Assembly: GCA_021792975.1 (NCBI GenBank)
Contig: JAJYTR010000022.1
Coordinates: 1-32,957, forward strand
Length of the DNA: 32,957 nucleotides
Direction: 5' to 3'
DNA from: Pseudomonadota bacterium
GTDB taxonomy: Bacteria > Pseudomonadota > Gammaproteobacteria > Xanthomonadales > Rhodanobacteraceae
The notes beneath the pieces were generated by a model. The model was not told the origin of the DNA. It saw nothing but the letters and a program-made list of their open reading frames with translations, and made no database searches. Below, in pieces: positions 1 to 8,645 of this stretch. The position numbers and the translations under genes are program-made. Every line of letters starts with the position of its first letter. Positions within the stretch are counted from its first letter, which is position 1.

Positions 1-1
1 A

Positions 2-1387
2 ACCACCAACGTCGGCATCTGGCGCGCACCCGTCGCCACCTTCCAGGCCAGCGACAACATCATCGGCCGCACCACCGGCTTCGCCCTGCGCGTCACCCTC
101 AGCAACGGTGCGATGCTGGGCCCGGCGCCGACCATCAGCGGCACACTCGGCGGGGTGGCGATCGGCACTGCTACAACGGGTTGGGCCGCTTCCGCGAGCG
201 TCAGCGGCAACATCCTGATCGTCACCTTCACGCCCGGCAGCAGCGCCTCGGCGATCCAGGTGGGCGACAACATCGCCCTCGGCGCTTCGGGTACTTCCGC
301 CAACGAACTGGGCACGTTTGTTGCGGGCGAGCTGCAGTTCAACACCGTGCAGGCGCTGGCGACCTCGGGCTCGCAGGTGCAGGGCACCTTCCAGTTCTAC
401 GATCCGGTCACCACCAACCCCATCCTGGGCTCGCAGACGGTCAACATCCTGCAGTCGGGCAACCCGGTGGCGACCAGCGCCACGGCCAGCAACACGAGCG
501 CCAAGATCGACGTCGGCGCCACGCCCAGCCAGGCCTTCCTCTCGCCCTGCGGCGCCATCGGCGGCTCGAATAATACGAGCTGCACGGACACCTCGCCGGC
601 GGTATCGACCAAGACCACGTTCGATTCCGGTACGGTGGCCGCGACTCTGGCCTCATCCACCACGGGTCCGGACTTCAGTTACTTCACCTTCGCGACGAGC
701 GACAGCTTCACCACCAAGCTGACCGGCAACCTCTCGGCCTTCGCGCAGACGGGCTCGACCGTTAAACTTTATCCATCCGGCGCCTGCTCGGGCACTGCGG
801 TGGCAACGGGAACGCTGTCGGGTACCACCTCGGCGACCTTCACCTTCCCCGGCCTGGCAGCCGCCACATCGGTGGGTCCGTATGAGCTGTGCCTCACCGA
901 GCCCAGCGGCAACACCATGCCCATCGCCGCGACCGGCCTCAGCGCCTCCACCAGTTTCACGCGTGGCAGCACGACCGTGGCGGGCACCTCGCAGCCGCTG
1001 GCCCCGCTTGCCTACAACGCGCCGGTGGTGCACGTGTACACCTTCAACCCGGCCGGCAACAGCACGCAGCAGAGCTTCCTGCGCATCAGCAACACCGGGA
1101 CCTCCGGCGGTCTGGTGACCATCCAGGGCGTGGACGACGCGGGCGTGGCGGCTTCGGGCCAGGTGACCTTCACCCTGGGTGCGGGCCAGTCGATGCAGCT
1201 CAACTCGACCGACCTGCAGAACGGCAACGCCGCCAAGGGCCTGACCGGTGCGCTCGGTGCGCCGACCAGCGGCAAGTGGCGCCTGACGGTGTTCTCGTAC
1301 TTCCCCAACCTGGTCGTGACCAGCCTGAACCGCAACAACAACTCGGGCACCCTGACCAACCTGACCAAGGCTTCGGTCGGTCAGTAA
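2..1387 (+). CDS. Secreted/surface protein paralog 1 (5' end cut off)
   Basis: The reading frame is open from base 2, so the gene begins outside the window; 461 residues are visible. No enzyme motif is seen. The protein is rich in Ser, Thr, Gly, Ala and Asn, as is usual for extracellular beta-rich proteins. The first visible residues (SDNIIGRTTGFALRVTL) match residues about 60-75 of the gene at 1740. The last 120 or so residues, starting at YNAPVVHVYTFNPAGN and ending at LTKASVGQ, are nearly identical to that neighbour, so the two are tandem paralogs. The C-terminal module resembles one I recall from many gammaproteobacterial secreted proteins (TQQSFLRxxNTG, then GVDDAG, then GKWRLTV). Function is unknown; a surface-layer or adhesin role is only a guess. 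A terminator follows directly. Confidence 0.75.
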   Translation, partial: TTNVGIWRAPVATFQASDNIIGRTTGFALRVTLSNGAMLGPAPTISGTLGGVAIGTATTGWAASASVSGNILIVTFTPGSSASAIQVGDNIALGASGTSANELGTFVAGELQFNTVQALATSGSQVQGTFQFYDPVTTNPILGSQTVNILQSGNPVATSATASNTSAKIDVGATPSQAFLSPCGAIGGSNNTSCTDTSPAVSTKTTFDSGTVAATLASSTTGPDFSYFTFATSDSFTTKLTGNLSAFAQTGSTVKLYPSGACSGTAVATGTLSGTTSATFTFPGLAAATSVGPYELCLTEPSGNTMPIAATGLSASTSFTRGSTTVAGTSQPLAPLAYNAPVVHVYTFNPAGNSTQQSFLRISNTGTSGGLVTIQGVDDAGVAASGQVTFTLGAGQSMQLNSTDLQNGNAAKGLTGALGAPTSGKWRLTVFSYFPNLVVTSLNRNNNSGTLTNLTKASVGQ

Positions 1388-1412
1388 GTTCCCGGCGTTT
1401 TCTGCTGGATTC

Positions 1413-1440
1413 ACGGGCGGCCTCCGGGCCGCCCGTTTTT
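1413..1440 (+). terminator. Rho-independent terminator
   Basis: A perfect 10-bp GC-rich stem (ACGGGCGGCC pairing with GGCCGCCCGT) closes a TCCG loop and runs into five Ts. It lies 25 bp after the stop of the first surface-protein gene. Confidence 0.9.
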
Positions 1441-1739
1441 ATTGAGTCCGCGCGGTGCCGATACGTGGCCGTTACCCCGGACCACCGCAAGGCAGGATGG
1501 CCGGGAGCACCCTGGGCGCATCGTGCCGCGCAACGCGGAGCCGGCGGCTTCGCCCGCGCAGGCCCGGAAGGGGTGATCGGAGTCGGTGCAACTAGCACGA
1601 ACCGGTCCACGGTTCTCGAACAGGGTGCACGGCCTGCAAAAATGTATGATTAATGTAATTAAACGGATGCCAAACCGCCGGATGCATTGTCTATAGTCCC
1701 TCCATTCTTGGCATGGGGCCGGAAGGTATAGGGGGTTTC
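1441..1739 (+). other. Intergenic region upstream of surface protein 2
   Basis: This holds no convincing gene. It contains an AT-rich patch at about 1637-1665, unusual in this GC-rich window, and a TATAGT hexamer at 1692-1697. Both are candidate promoter parts, but no -35 box with good spacing was found. A purine-rich stretch at 1721-1735 (GGAAGG and GGGGG) may be the ribosome-binding region for the ATG at 1740. Confidence 0.4.
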
Positions 1740-3239
1740 ATGAGTGCACGTGTTGCGCGCCGGCAGGGACTGGCGCTGGTTTGTCTCGCCGCCGGCCTGG
1801 GTACCTGCGGCAGCGCCGCGGCGCTTTCGATCACTTCGAGCTCACCGCTGCCCGAGAAGGTGGCCAACTTCGATATCGCCGGCAACAGCACGGTGATCGG
1901 CATCACGCCGCAGATGAGCATCGTCATCGACCCCAGCGACAACATCATCGGCCGTACCACCGGCTTCGCCATCCGCATCACGCTTTCGGGCACCGCGACA
2001 TTCGCGACCACGCCGGCGGTGACCGCGGGCGCGCAACTGCCTTCGGGCTGGACGGTCGCCAACGGCGGCGGCGGTGCCGGCCAGAACTATCTGATCATCA
2101 CCTTCACCCCCTCGAGCGGTGCGGGTGCCATCACTTTCGGTGATATCGCGGACATCGCCGGCGGCAACACCGAACTCAACGCCAGCAGCGGCCACGCGCT
2201 GACCGGTCTCGCCGCGCTGCAGAGCCTCGGGCAAAGCATCAGCGAGAAGTTTCAGGCGTACGACCCGGTTTCCACCATGCCTATCCTCAATTCGGTGACC
2301 CAGGCGGTGCTGGTCTCGGGCAATCCCGTGGTGCAGAACTGCCTGATCCAGTTTTACGCCAATCCCAACGAGCGCATCGACGTAGGCACCAACGCCCAGC
2401 ACCCCAGCCGGACCTACTTCTCCAGCACGGGGGTCATCGGCGCGCTGGACACCAACCTGTTCAATGCCGGTGCCATCAATTACGCCGTCGCGCCGGGCTT
2501 CGGCTATTTCCAGTACCACCCGACGGATCAGTTCGGCACGACCATGCAGGGGGCGTTCGGCGCCTTCAACCAGACCGGGGCCACCGCGACGCTGCACGAC
2601 AGCCCCTCCTGCGGGTCGGCGCCATCCACCGTGGCCGGCGTGTTCAGCAACAGCAACGCGACGCTGACCTTCTCGTACACCGCTTCGCAGATGTTCCCCA
2701 TTGACGGGGGCAACTTCAATACATCGTACCTCTACTCGAATTACTGCTTTACGGTGCCCACCAACAACCAGATCGCGATCGACGCGACCGCGGTGGTGCC
2801 GCAGACCACGTTCACCCGCAACGGCATCACCGACAGCGTGGCGTCCTGCGCCATGGAGCCGATGCAGTACAACGCCCCGGTGGTGCAGGTGCTCACCTTC
2901 AATCCGGCGGGCAACACGACGCAGCAGAGCTTCCTGCGCATCAGCAACACCGGTACCAGCGGCGGCGAGGTGCTGATCACCGGGGTGGACGATGCCGGCC
3001 ATGCGGGCGTGGGCACGGTCAGCTTCAATCTCAACGCCGGGCAGTCGATCCAGTTGACGTCCGACGATCTGCAGAACGGCAACACGGCCAAGGGTCTGAC
3101 CGGCGCGCTGGGCACGGGCACCGGCAAGTGGCGTCTCACGGTCACCTCGTATTTCCCCAATCTGGTCGTGACCAGCCTGAACCGCAACAACAGCTCGGGC
3201 ACCGTGACCAACCTGACCAAGGCTTCGCAGGGCCAGTAG
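1740..3239 (+). CDS. Secreted/surface protein paralog 2
   Basis: This encodes 499 residues. I chose the ATG at 1740 over the one at 1713 because it begins a classic Sec signal peptide (basic residues at 4-8, a hydrophobic run at about 10-24, then GSAAALS with likely cleavage near 27-28) and has G-rich sequence just upstream. The body is Ser/Thr/Gly/Asn-rich with no visible catalytic motif. Residues about 377-499 form the same module as in the upstream paralog (TFNPAGN, QQSFLRISNTGTSGG, GVDDAG, GKWRLTV, then LTKASQGQ at the end). The N-terminal two thirds are more diverged. The gene has its own terminator, so it is probably transcribed alone. Export is confident; function is unknown. Its place next to a glycan export locus raises the possibility that it carries or anchors surface glycan, which is inference. 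Confidence 0.8.
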   Translation: MSARVARRQGLALVCLAAGLGTCGSAAALSITSSSPLPEKVANFDIAGNSTVIGITPQMSIVIDPSDNIIGRTTGFAIRITLSGTATFATTPAVTAGAQLPSGWTVANGGGGAGQNYLIITFTPSSGAGAITFGDIADIAGGNTELNASSGHALTGLAALQSLGQSISEKFQAYDPVSTMPILNSVTQAVLVSGNPVVQNCLIQFYANPNERIDVGTNAQHPSRTYFSSTGVIGALDTNLFNAGAINYAVAPGFGYFQYHPTDQFGTTMQGAFGAFNQTGATATLHDSPSCGSAPSTVAGVFSNSNATLTFSYTASQMFPIDGGNFNTSYLYSNYCFTVPTNNQIAIDATAVVPQTTFTRNGITDSVASCAMEPMQYNAPVVQVLTFNPAGNTTQQSFLRISNTGTSGGEVLITGVDDAGHAGVGTVSFNLNAGQSIQLTSDDLQNGNTAKGLTGALGTGTGKWRLTVTSYFPNLVVTSLNRNNSSGTVTNLTKASQGQ

Positions 3240-3265
3240 AGCCCGTACACATTGATCGCGGTGCG

Positions 3266-3295
3266 ACGGGCGGCCTGCGGACCGCCCGTTTTTTT
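3266..3295 (+). terminator. Rho-independent terminator
   Basis: An 8-bp stem (ACGGGCGG with CCGCCCGT) is followed by a run of seven Ts. It lies 26 bp after the stop of surface protein 2 and is closely related in sequence to the terminator at 1413, as expected for a duplicated gene-plus-terminator unit. Confidence 0.88.
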
Positions 3296-3560
3296 GGGAG
3301 AGAGTCATTCCCCGGACGTCATCGCCGGATGCTCCGATCGCGGGCGGAACAGGGACGGCACAGCACCCTGGCGGGACTGGCCGTGACGCTGCTGGATTGC
3401 GAGGTTCCGCTCGAAGGTGGCCCCGGAACGACGATGAAGAAAGTGGCTGCGCTGCCGATGACGTCATGCGTTGGGCGGTCCATCGGGTACGCCAAAGATG
3501 GAACTGCGGCGACGCCAGCGGTTAAGCTGTGCAGCCAGTTGCCGCAACGGCGAAGTTTCC
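3296..3560 (+). other. Intergenic region upstream of the glycan locus
   Basis: No convincing gene is seen here; the open frames lack family features. The promoter of the glycan operon should lie here, because a terminator precedes it, but I cannot pick confident -35/-10 boxes. Confidence 0.3.
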
Positions 3561-4874
3561 GTGGCTGATCCGGCGATCCGCGTCTGCAATCTCGGCAAGA
3601 CCTACCGGCTGTGGACCACGCCCGCCAGCCGGCTCACCGTGCCGATGGTGCAGCACCTCACCGGCTGGCTGGCGGTGCGCTGGCCGTGGCTGCGGCGCAA
3701 GGTGGATGCCTGGGTGGCGCGGCGCATGTCGCTGCACCATGCGCTGACGGAAGTGAGCTTCGAAGTGCCGCGCGGCGGCGCGCTGGGTGTCATTGGCCTG
3801 AACGGCGCGGGCAAGAGCACGCTGCTGCAGATCGTCGCCGGCGTGCTGCAGCCCAGCGCCGGCACCGTGCAGTTGTCCGGCCGTGTCGCCGCGCTGCTGG
3901 AGCTGGGCTCGGGCTTCAACGTGGAGATGACCGGGCGCGAGAACGTGCTGCTGAATGCGGCGGTGATCGGCATGCCGCGCGCGCGCGCCGAGGAGCTGAT
4001 GGAGCAGATCCTGGAGTTCGCCGATATCGGCGAGTACGTCGACCAGCCGGTGAAGACCTACAGCACCGGCATGGCGCTGCGGCTGGCCTTCGCCGTGCAG
4101 GTGCACATGGAGCCGGAAGTGCTGATCGTGGACGAGGCGCTGGCGGTGGGCGACGCCGCCTTCCAGGCCCGCGCCATGGCGCGTATCGAGCAGATCCTGG
4201 CGCGCGGCACCACGCTGCTGTTCGTGGGCCACGATCTCAACGCGGTGCGCGCGTTCTGCCACCAGGCCATCCTGCTCGAGAAGGGCCGCGTGATGCTGCA
4301 CGGCTCGCCCGAGGACGTGGTGACCGAGTATCTGTATCGCGTGCACCAGAAGGCGCGCGTCGAGGCCGCCGCGGCACGTCGCAGCGCCGACCTGCACCGC
4401 ATCAGCGGCGGCTACGGCCACGCCGGCACCGGCATCCGGCATGCGCGCATCAACGGGGTGGAGCCGCACGTCTCGCTGCCGTTCGATGCGCCCATCGCGC
4501 TGGAGCTGCTGGCCTGGTTTGCCGAGCCCGCCGCCCACCCGGCGCTGATCGTCGATGTGATGGACGGCAAGGGGCTGCAGGTGACCGGCCGGCGCGTGCC
4601 GCTGCCGGCGCACGCCCGCGGCGGCGTCGAGGTGCGCATCCGCCTGCGGGCCACGCTGCAGAAGGGCGTGTACCGCCTGCGCCTGAGGCTGGTCGACGCG
4701 CCCACCCTCGAGCAGACCGAGACGCTGTCGCGCCAGGAAGGGCTGCTGTCGTTCGATATCGTCGACGACAGCCGCGCCCGGTTCACCGGGCTGTTCCCGC
4801 TGCCGATGGAGATCGAGGTGCGGCCGCAGCCGGCGGCACCGGCAGCACCGGGCCTGCCCAGGCTGACGGCATGA
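3561..4874 (+). CDS. Wzt-type polysaccharide ABC transporter ATP-binding protein
   Basis: A 437-residue ATPase that would power export of a finished glycan across the inner membrane. Visible motifs are Walker A GLNGAGKST (79-87), ABC signature YSTGM (167-171), Walker B VLIVDEAL (187-194) and the H-loop VGHD (His 224). The YSTGMALRLAFAV form is typical of O-antigen exporters (Wzt/TagH type). Residues about 280-415 form a Wzt_C-like beta-sandwich, which in the family reads the end of the glycan chain. I chose GTG at 3561 because homologous sequence begins there (ADPAIRVCNLGKTYRLW); the frame is open further upstream. Its ATGA overlaps the next gene by 4 nt. Odd point: the usual partner permease Wzm is not next to it or anywhere in the window. 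Confidence 0.9.
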   Translation: MADPAIRVCNLGKTYRLWTTPASRLTVPMVQHLTGWLAVRWPWLRRKVDAWVARRMSLHHALTEVSFEVPRGGALGVIGLNGAGKSTLLQIVAGVLQPSAGTVQLSGRVAALLELGSGFNVEMTGRENVLLNAAVIGMPRARAEELMEQILEFADIGEYVDQPVKTYSTGMALRLAFAVQVHMEPEVLIVDEALAVGDAAFQARAMARIEQILARGTTLLFVGHDLNAVRAFCHQAILLEKGRVMLHGSPEDVVTEYLYRVHQKARVEAAAARRSADLHRISGGYGHAGTGIRHARINGVEPHVSLPFDAPIALELLAWFAEPAAHPALIVDVMDGKGLQVTGRRVPLPAHARGGVEVRIRLRATLQKGVYRLRLRLVDAPTLEQTETLSRQEGLLSFDIVDDSRARFTGLFPLPMEIEVRPQPAAPAAPGLPRLTA

Positions 4875-5860
4875 CGCGCCGGCGCATGCTGTTCGTGCGT
4901 GACTTCCAGGCGTATTCCGGCGGGCACGGCAAGGTGTTCGACTGGTTCGAGCATGTCGCCAGCCATCCCGGCTGGAGCTGCGCGCTGTGGCTGACGCCGC
5001 GCTCGCGGCGCGATGACGGCAATCCGTGGCTGGCCGCGGGCATCGAGCCGCTGGCCGGCGAGCGCTGCCCGGCGGCCGGGTTCGACGCGCTGTTCCTGGC
5101 AGGCCTGGACTGGGCCTGGGCCGAGCCGGCGCCGGGGCAGCCGGTGATCAATCTCATCCAGCATCCGCGGCATGCCGATCCGGGCGATCCGCGCTTTCCG
5201 TTCCTGCGCCGGCCGGCGATCCGGGTCGCGGTCAGCGCGGAGGTGGCGCGGGCGGTAACCGGCGCCGGCTGTGCCTCGCCGGAGGTGCGGGTGATTCCGG
5301 CGGCGATCGACGTGTCCGCCCTGCGTGCGCAGGCCGCGCGGGCGCGTGCGGCGCCGGCGCATGCGCAGCCGCAGGCGTTGGTGGACGCCACCAAGGACGA
5401 GGCGCTGGGCCGTGCGCTGGCGGCCTTGCTGGCGCGGGACGGGGTGGCGTGCGAATGCATCACCGCGCCGGTGCCTCGTGCGGATTATCTGCACCGGCTG
5501 GCGCGGGCCGGGGTGGCGGTGCTGCTGCCGGCAGCGCGCGAGGGCTTCTACCTGCCGGCGCTGGAGGCCATGGCCATGAGGGTGCCGCTGGTGAGCTGCG
5601 ATGCGGGCGGCAACCGCGAGTATCTGCAGCCGGGCGTCAACGCCCTGGTCGCGGCGCGCGACGCCACGGCCCTTGCGGCGGCGGCCGCACGACTGGCGGC
5701 GGACACGGGCCTGCGCGAGGCGCTGGCGGCGGCCGGCGCGCACACTGCCGCGCGTTTCGATCTGCCGGACGAGCGGCGCCGCGTGCACGCGCTGCTCGAC
5801 CGCGTGCCGCCGATCCTCGACACGTCGACGCCATGCCGCATGCCCACGACCTCGCACTGA
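4871..5860 (+). CDS. Family 4-like glycosyltransferase
   Basis: A 329-residue GT-B enzyme that probably adds a sugar to the lipid-linked glycan at the cytoplasmic membrane face. The N-terminal domain opens with a beta strand and a glycine-rich turn (LFVRDFQAYSGGHG, residues 7-20). The C-terminal domain carries the GT4 donor-site motif, an EGFYLPALEAMA stretch (224-235) with glutamates spaced E-x7-E, followed by VPLVSCDAGGNREY. The start overlaps the wzt stop as ATGA, so translation is likely coupled. The donor and acceptor cannot be told from sequence. The last 28 nt overlap the next gene. Confidence 0.85.
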   Translation: MTRRRMLFVRDFQAYSGGHGKVFDWFEHVASHPGWSCALWLTPRSRRDDGNPWLAAGIEPLAGERCPAAGFDALFLAGLDWAWAEPAPGQPVINLIQHPRHADPGDPRFPFLRRPAIRVAVSAEVARAVTGAGCASPEVRVIPAAIDVSALRAQAARARAAPAHAQPQALVDATKDEALGRALAALLARDGVACECITAPVPRADYLHRLARAGVAVLLPAAREGFYLPALEAMAMRVPLVSCDAGGNREYLQPGVNALVAARDATALAAAAARLAADTGLREALAAAGAHTAARFDLPDERRRVHALLDRVPPILDTSTPCRMPTTSH

Positions 5861-6681
5861 CCGGGATCCCGCGCAGCGGCACCACGCTGGCGTGCACGCT
5901 CATCAACCGGCTGCCGCAGGCGGTGGCGCTGGCGGAACCGCTCGATCCCGCCTCGTGGCCGGGCGACGTCGACGCGCAACTGGCGCTGATCGGGCGACAG
6001 TTCGCTGCGCTGCGCGAGCGCTGTCTGCGCACGGGCGCGGCGCCCAGCCGGCAGCGGCAGGGCGTGATCGTCGACAACTTCTTCCACGGCGGCGGCGCGG
6101 AGCCGCGGACCTACGAGGCCGAGGTGGCCGAGGTCGCCATCGGCAAGCCGCTGCGCCGCGATTTCCTGCTGGCCGTCAAGCAGAACGCCGCGTTCCTGGC
6201 GCTGTTGCCGCGCCTGTCCGCGCGGCTGCGCGTGGTGGCGATCGTGCGCCACCCACTGGCGGTGCTGGCGTCCTGGTCGGGCGTGGACCTGCCGGTGGCG
6301 CAGGGGCGCCTGCCCATGGCCGAGCGCCTGGACGCGGTCCTGCGTGCGACGCTCGACGGCGAAGCCGACGTGCGGCGCAGGCAGTTGCACGTGCTGGAGT
6401 GGTGCTACCGGCGGCTCGGCCGCGCGCGCCCGCGGGTGGCGGTGGTGACGTACGAGTCGATGATCGCCTCGCGCGGCAGCACGCTGCTGGCGGCCTGCGG
6501 TCTGGCTGCGGATGCGTTCCGGGACCTCCCGGCGGACTGGATGCGCGCACCGGCCGCGGCGCCGCGCGAGCGGATGCAGGCCTGCGCGCGGGCGTTGCTG
6601 GAGATGCCCGCCGACGCCGCCTGGCGCACGTTCTACGGCGACGCCGACCTGCAGCGGCGCATGGATCCGCTGGCGCCATGA
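5833..6681 (+). CDS. PAPS-dependent sulfotransferase
   Basis: A 282-residue protein of the P-loop sulfotransferase superfamily, which moves sulfate from PAPS to a hydroxyl or amine. The 5'-phosphosulfate loop is GIPRSGTTL (residues 11-19), and the 3'-phosphate motif is VRHPLAVLASWS (about 138-149). The start is fixed by how close the PAPS loop lies to the N-terminus; the ATG at 5833 lies 28 nt inside the preceding glycosyltransferase gene. The stop overlaps the next sulfotransferase start (ATGA). It lies among glycosyltransferases, so a sugar acceptor on the exported glycan is likely; this is inference. No PAPS-synthesis genes (cysDNC) are in the window. Confidence 0.85.
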   Translation: MPHAHDLALTGIPRSGTTLACTLINRLPQAVALAEPLDPASWPGDVDAQLALIGRQFAALRERCLRTGAAPSRQRQGVIVDNFFHGGGAEPRTYEAEVAEVAIGKPLRRDFLLAVKQNAAFLALLPRLSARLRVVAIVRHPLAVLASWSGVDLPVAQGRLPMAERLDAVLRATLDGEADVRRRQLHVLEWCYRRLGRARPRVAVVTYESMIASRGSTLLAACGLAADAFRDLPADWMRAPAAAPRERMQACARALLEMPADAAWRTFYGDADLQRRMDPLAP

Positions 6682-7436
6682 GCGCGTCGCCGCGCATCGC
6701 CTTCCTGATCGGCGGCGTGCAGAAGGCCGGCACCACGGCGCTGTGCGAGGCGCTGCGGCTGCATCCGCGACTGCGCCTGCCCGTCGCCAAGGAGGCGCAT
6801 GTGTTCGATGCGCCCGACTACGACGACGCGGCTACGCCGGAACAGATCGACCGGCGGTTCGAGCCCCTGTTCGCGCAGCCGTTCCGTGACGGCATCCTGC
6901 ACGGCGACGCCACCCCGGTCACGCTGTTCCATCCGCTCGCCCTCGCGCGCGTGCGGCGCTACAACCCCGCGATGCGCTGGGTGATCGTGCTGCGCGACCC
7001 GGCCGCGCGCGCGCGGTCGCAGCATGCGATGGAGCACGCGCGCGGCGACGAGCGCTGGCCATTCTGGGCCGCCGTGCTGGCGGAACCATTGCGGCTGTGG
7101 CGCGCGGGGGCCGACTGGAGCGAGCGTTCGGCATGGCGCCACCACAGCTATCTCGCGCGGGGGCGCTACCTGCCGCAGTTGCGGCGCCTGTACGCGATGT
7201 TTCCGGCGGCGCAGATCCTGCTGCTGGCGCACGCGGAGTGGCGCGACCATCCCGCCGCGACCCTGCAGCGGGTGTACCGGCACCTGCAGCTCGAAGCACC
7301 CGTGCGCCTGCCGCAACGCTCCGCGGTGCCGGTCGGGCGCTACGGCGACAGCCGCGCGCTGATGGCGCTGCTGCGGCCGTGGTCGGCCTGGCAGCGCCTG
7401 CGCGTCCGCAGGCGGTTTGGAATCGATCCGCGCTGA
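6678..7436 (+). CDS. PAPS-dependent sulfotransferase, heparan-type
   Basis: A 252-residue sulfotransferase. Residues 13-22 (GVQKAGTTAL) form the PAPS 5'-phosphosulfate loop, in the KAGTT form seen in heparan-sulfate-type enzymes. KEAHVFD (38-44) and LRDPAARARSQH (105-116) match the acceptor region and 3'-phosphate motif of that family. It differs enough from the preceding sulfotransferase that the two are unlikely to be recent duplicates. Start and stop contexts show translational coupling with the upstream gene (ATGA overlap). It probably sulfates the glycan made by this locus; the site is unknown. Confidence 0.86.
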   Translation: MSASPRIAFLIGGVQKAGTTALCEALRLHPRLRLPVAKEAHVFDAPDYDDAATPEQIDRRFEPLFAQPFRDGILHGDATPVTLFHPLALARVRRYNPAMRWVIVLRDPAARARSQHAMEHARGDERWPFWAAVLAEPLRLWRAGADWSERSAWRHHSYLARGRYLPQLRRLYAMFPAAQILLLAHAEWRDHPAATLQRVYRHLQLEAPVRLPQRSAVPVGRYGDSRALMALLRPWSAWQRLRVRRRFGIDPR

Positions 7437-7477
7437 AACATTACACTAGGCGCCGTTTCGCGCGCCGGGAGACCGCA

Positions 7478-8644
7478 TTGTCGAAGAGCACGCACAAGGC
7501 CGGTGCGGCCCTCGCCACCCGCGCCATCCACGCCGGGCAGACGCCCGATCCGTCCACCGGCGCGGTGATGACGCCGATCTACGCCACCTCCACCTACGTG
7601 CAGGAAAGCCCGGGCAGGCACAAGGGCTACGAATACTCGCGCACGCAGAACCCCACGCGCTTCGCCTACGAGCGCTGCGTGGCCGATCTGGAAGGCGGCG
7701 TGGCGGGCTTCGCCTTCGCCTCGGGCCTGGCCGCGGCCGGCACCGTGCTGGAGTTGCTGGACGCCGGCAGCCACGTCATCGCCATGGACGACCTGTACGG
7801 CGGCACCTACCGCCTGTTCGAGCGCGTGCGCCGGCGCTCGGCGGGGCTCGACTTCACGTTCCTGGACCTCAACGACACGGCCGCGCTGAAGGCCGCGCTC
7901 AAACCCAACACGCGCATGATCTGGGCCGAGACGCCCACCAACCCCATGCTGCGCCTGGTGGACCTGGCCAGGGTGGGCGCGTTCGCGCGCAAGCACGGCC
8001 TGCTGCTGGTGGTGGACAACACCTTCTGCTCGCCGATGCTGCAGCGCCCGCTGGAACACGGCGCGCACCTGGTGCTGCACTCGGCCACCAAGTACCTCAA
8101 CGGCCACTCCGACATGGTCGGCGGCGTGGTGGTCGCCGGCAGCGGCGAACTGGCCGAGCGCATGGCCTTCCTGCAGAACTCGGTGGGCGCGGTGGCCGGG
8201 CCGTTCGACAGTTTTCTCGCCCTGCGCGGCCTCAAGACCCTGCACCTGCGCATGCGCGCGCACTGCGAGAACGCGCTGGAACTGGCGCGCTGGCTGGAGA
8301 AGCACCCGCGCATCGAGCGCGTGATCTACCCCGGTTTGAAGAGCCACCCGCAGCACGCGCTGGCGCAGCGCCAGATGGACGGCTTCGGCGGCATCGTCAG
8401 CATCGAGGTCAGGGGCGGACTCAAGAAAGCGCGCAGCATGCTGGAGCGCTGCCACCTGTTCGCGCTGGCCGAATCGCTGGGCGGCGTCGAGAGCCTGATC
8501 GAGCACCCCGCCATCATGACCCACGCCTCGATCCCGCCGGCGCAACGCAGGCGGCTGGGCATCGGCGACGGCCTGGTGCGCCTGTCGGTGGGGGTGGAGG
8601 CGCCAGCGGACCTGCGCGCCGAGCTGGCCTCGGCGCTGGATTGA
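7478..8644 (+). CDS. metB: Cystathionine gamma-synthase / gamma-lyase family PLP enzyme
   Basis: A 388-residue Cys/Met-metabolism PLP enzyme. Conserved sites are [11 protein letters not shown] (51-61), SGLAA (82-86), Asp 180 in VVDNTF, and the PLP lysine 205 in [15 protein letters not shown]. The SLGGVESL and PAxMTHASIP motifs are present near the C-terminus. The sequence closely resembles Xanthomonas enzymes as I recall them, which are called cystathionine gamma-synthase or gamma-lyase, so the reaction direction is open. I chose the TTG at 7478 because GGGAGACC lies 6-10 nt upstream and the MSKSTHKAG start fits homologs. It sits inside a glycan locus between sulfotransferase genes, which is an unusual place. 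A sulfur-supply link is possible but not shown. Confidence 0.9.
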   Translation: MSKSTHKAGAALATRAIHAGQTPDPSTGAVMTPIYATSTYVQESPGRHKGYEYSRTQNPTRFAYERCVADLEGGVAGFAFASGLAAAGTVLELLDAGSHVIAMDDLYGGTYRLFERVRRRSAGLDFTFLDLNDTAALKAALKPNTRMIWAETPTNPMLRLVDLARVGAFARKHGLLLVVDNTFCSPMLQRPLEHGAHLVLHSATKYLNGHSDMVGGVVVAGSGELAERMAFLQNSVGAVAGPFDSFLALRGLKTLHLRMRAHCENALELARWLEKHPRIERVIYPGLKSHPQHALAQRQMDGFGGIVSIEVRGGLKKARSMLERCHLFALAESLGGVESLIEHPAIMTHASIPPAQRRRLGIGDGLVRLSVGVEAPADLRAELASALD

Positions 8645-8645
8645 A

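Noticed and set aside
653-3467. Long minus-strand open frames opposite the surface protein genes (for example 1842-3467, 541 codons)
   Set aside because: They are mirror frames of the real genes caused by high GC; the peptides are Arg/His/Gly-rich with no family motifs, and the + strand frames have clear homologous modules and terminators.
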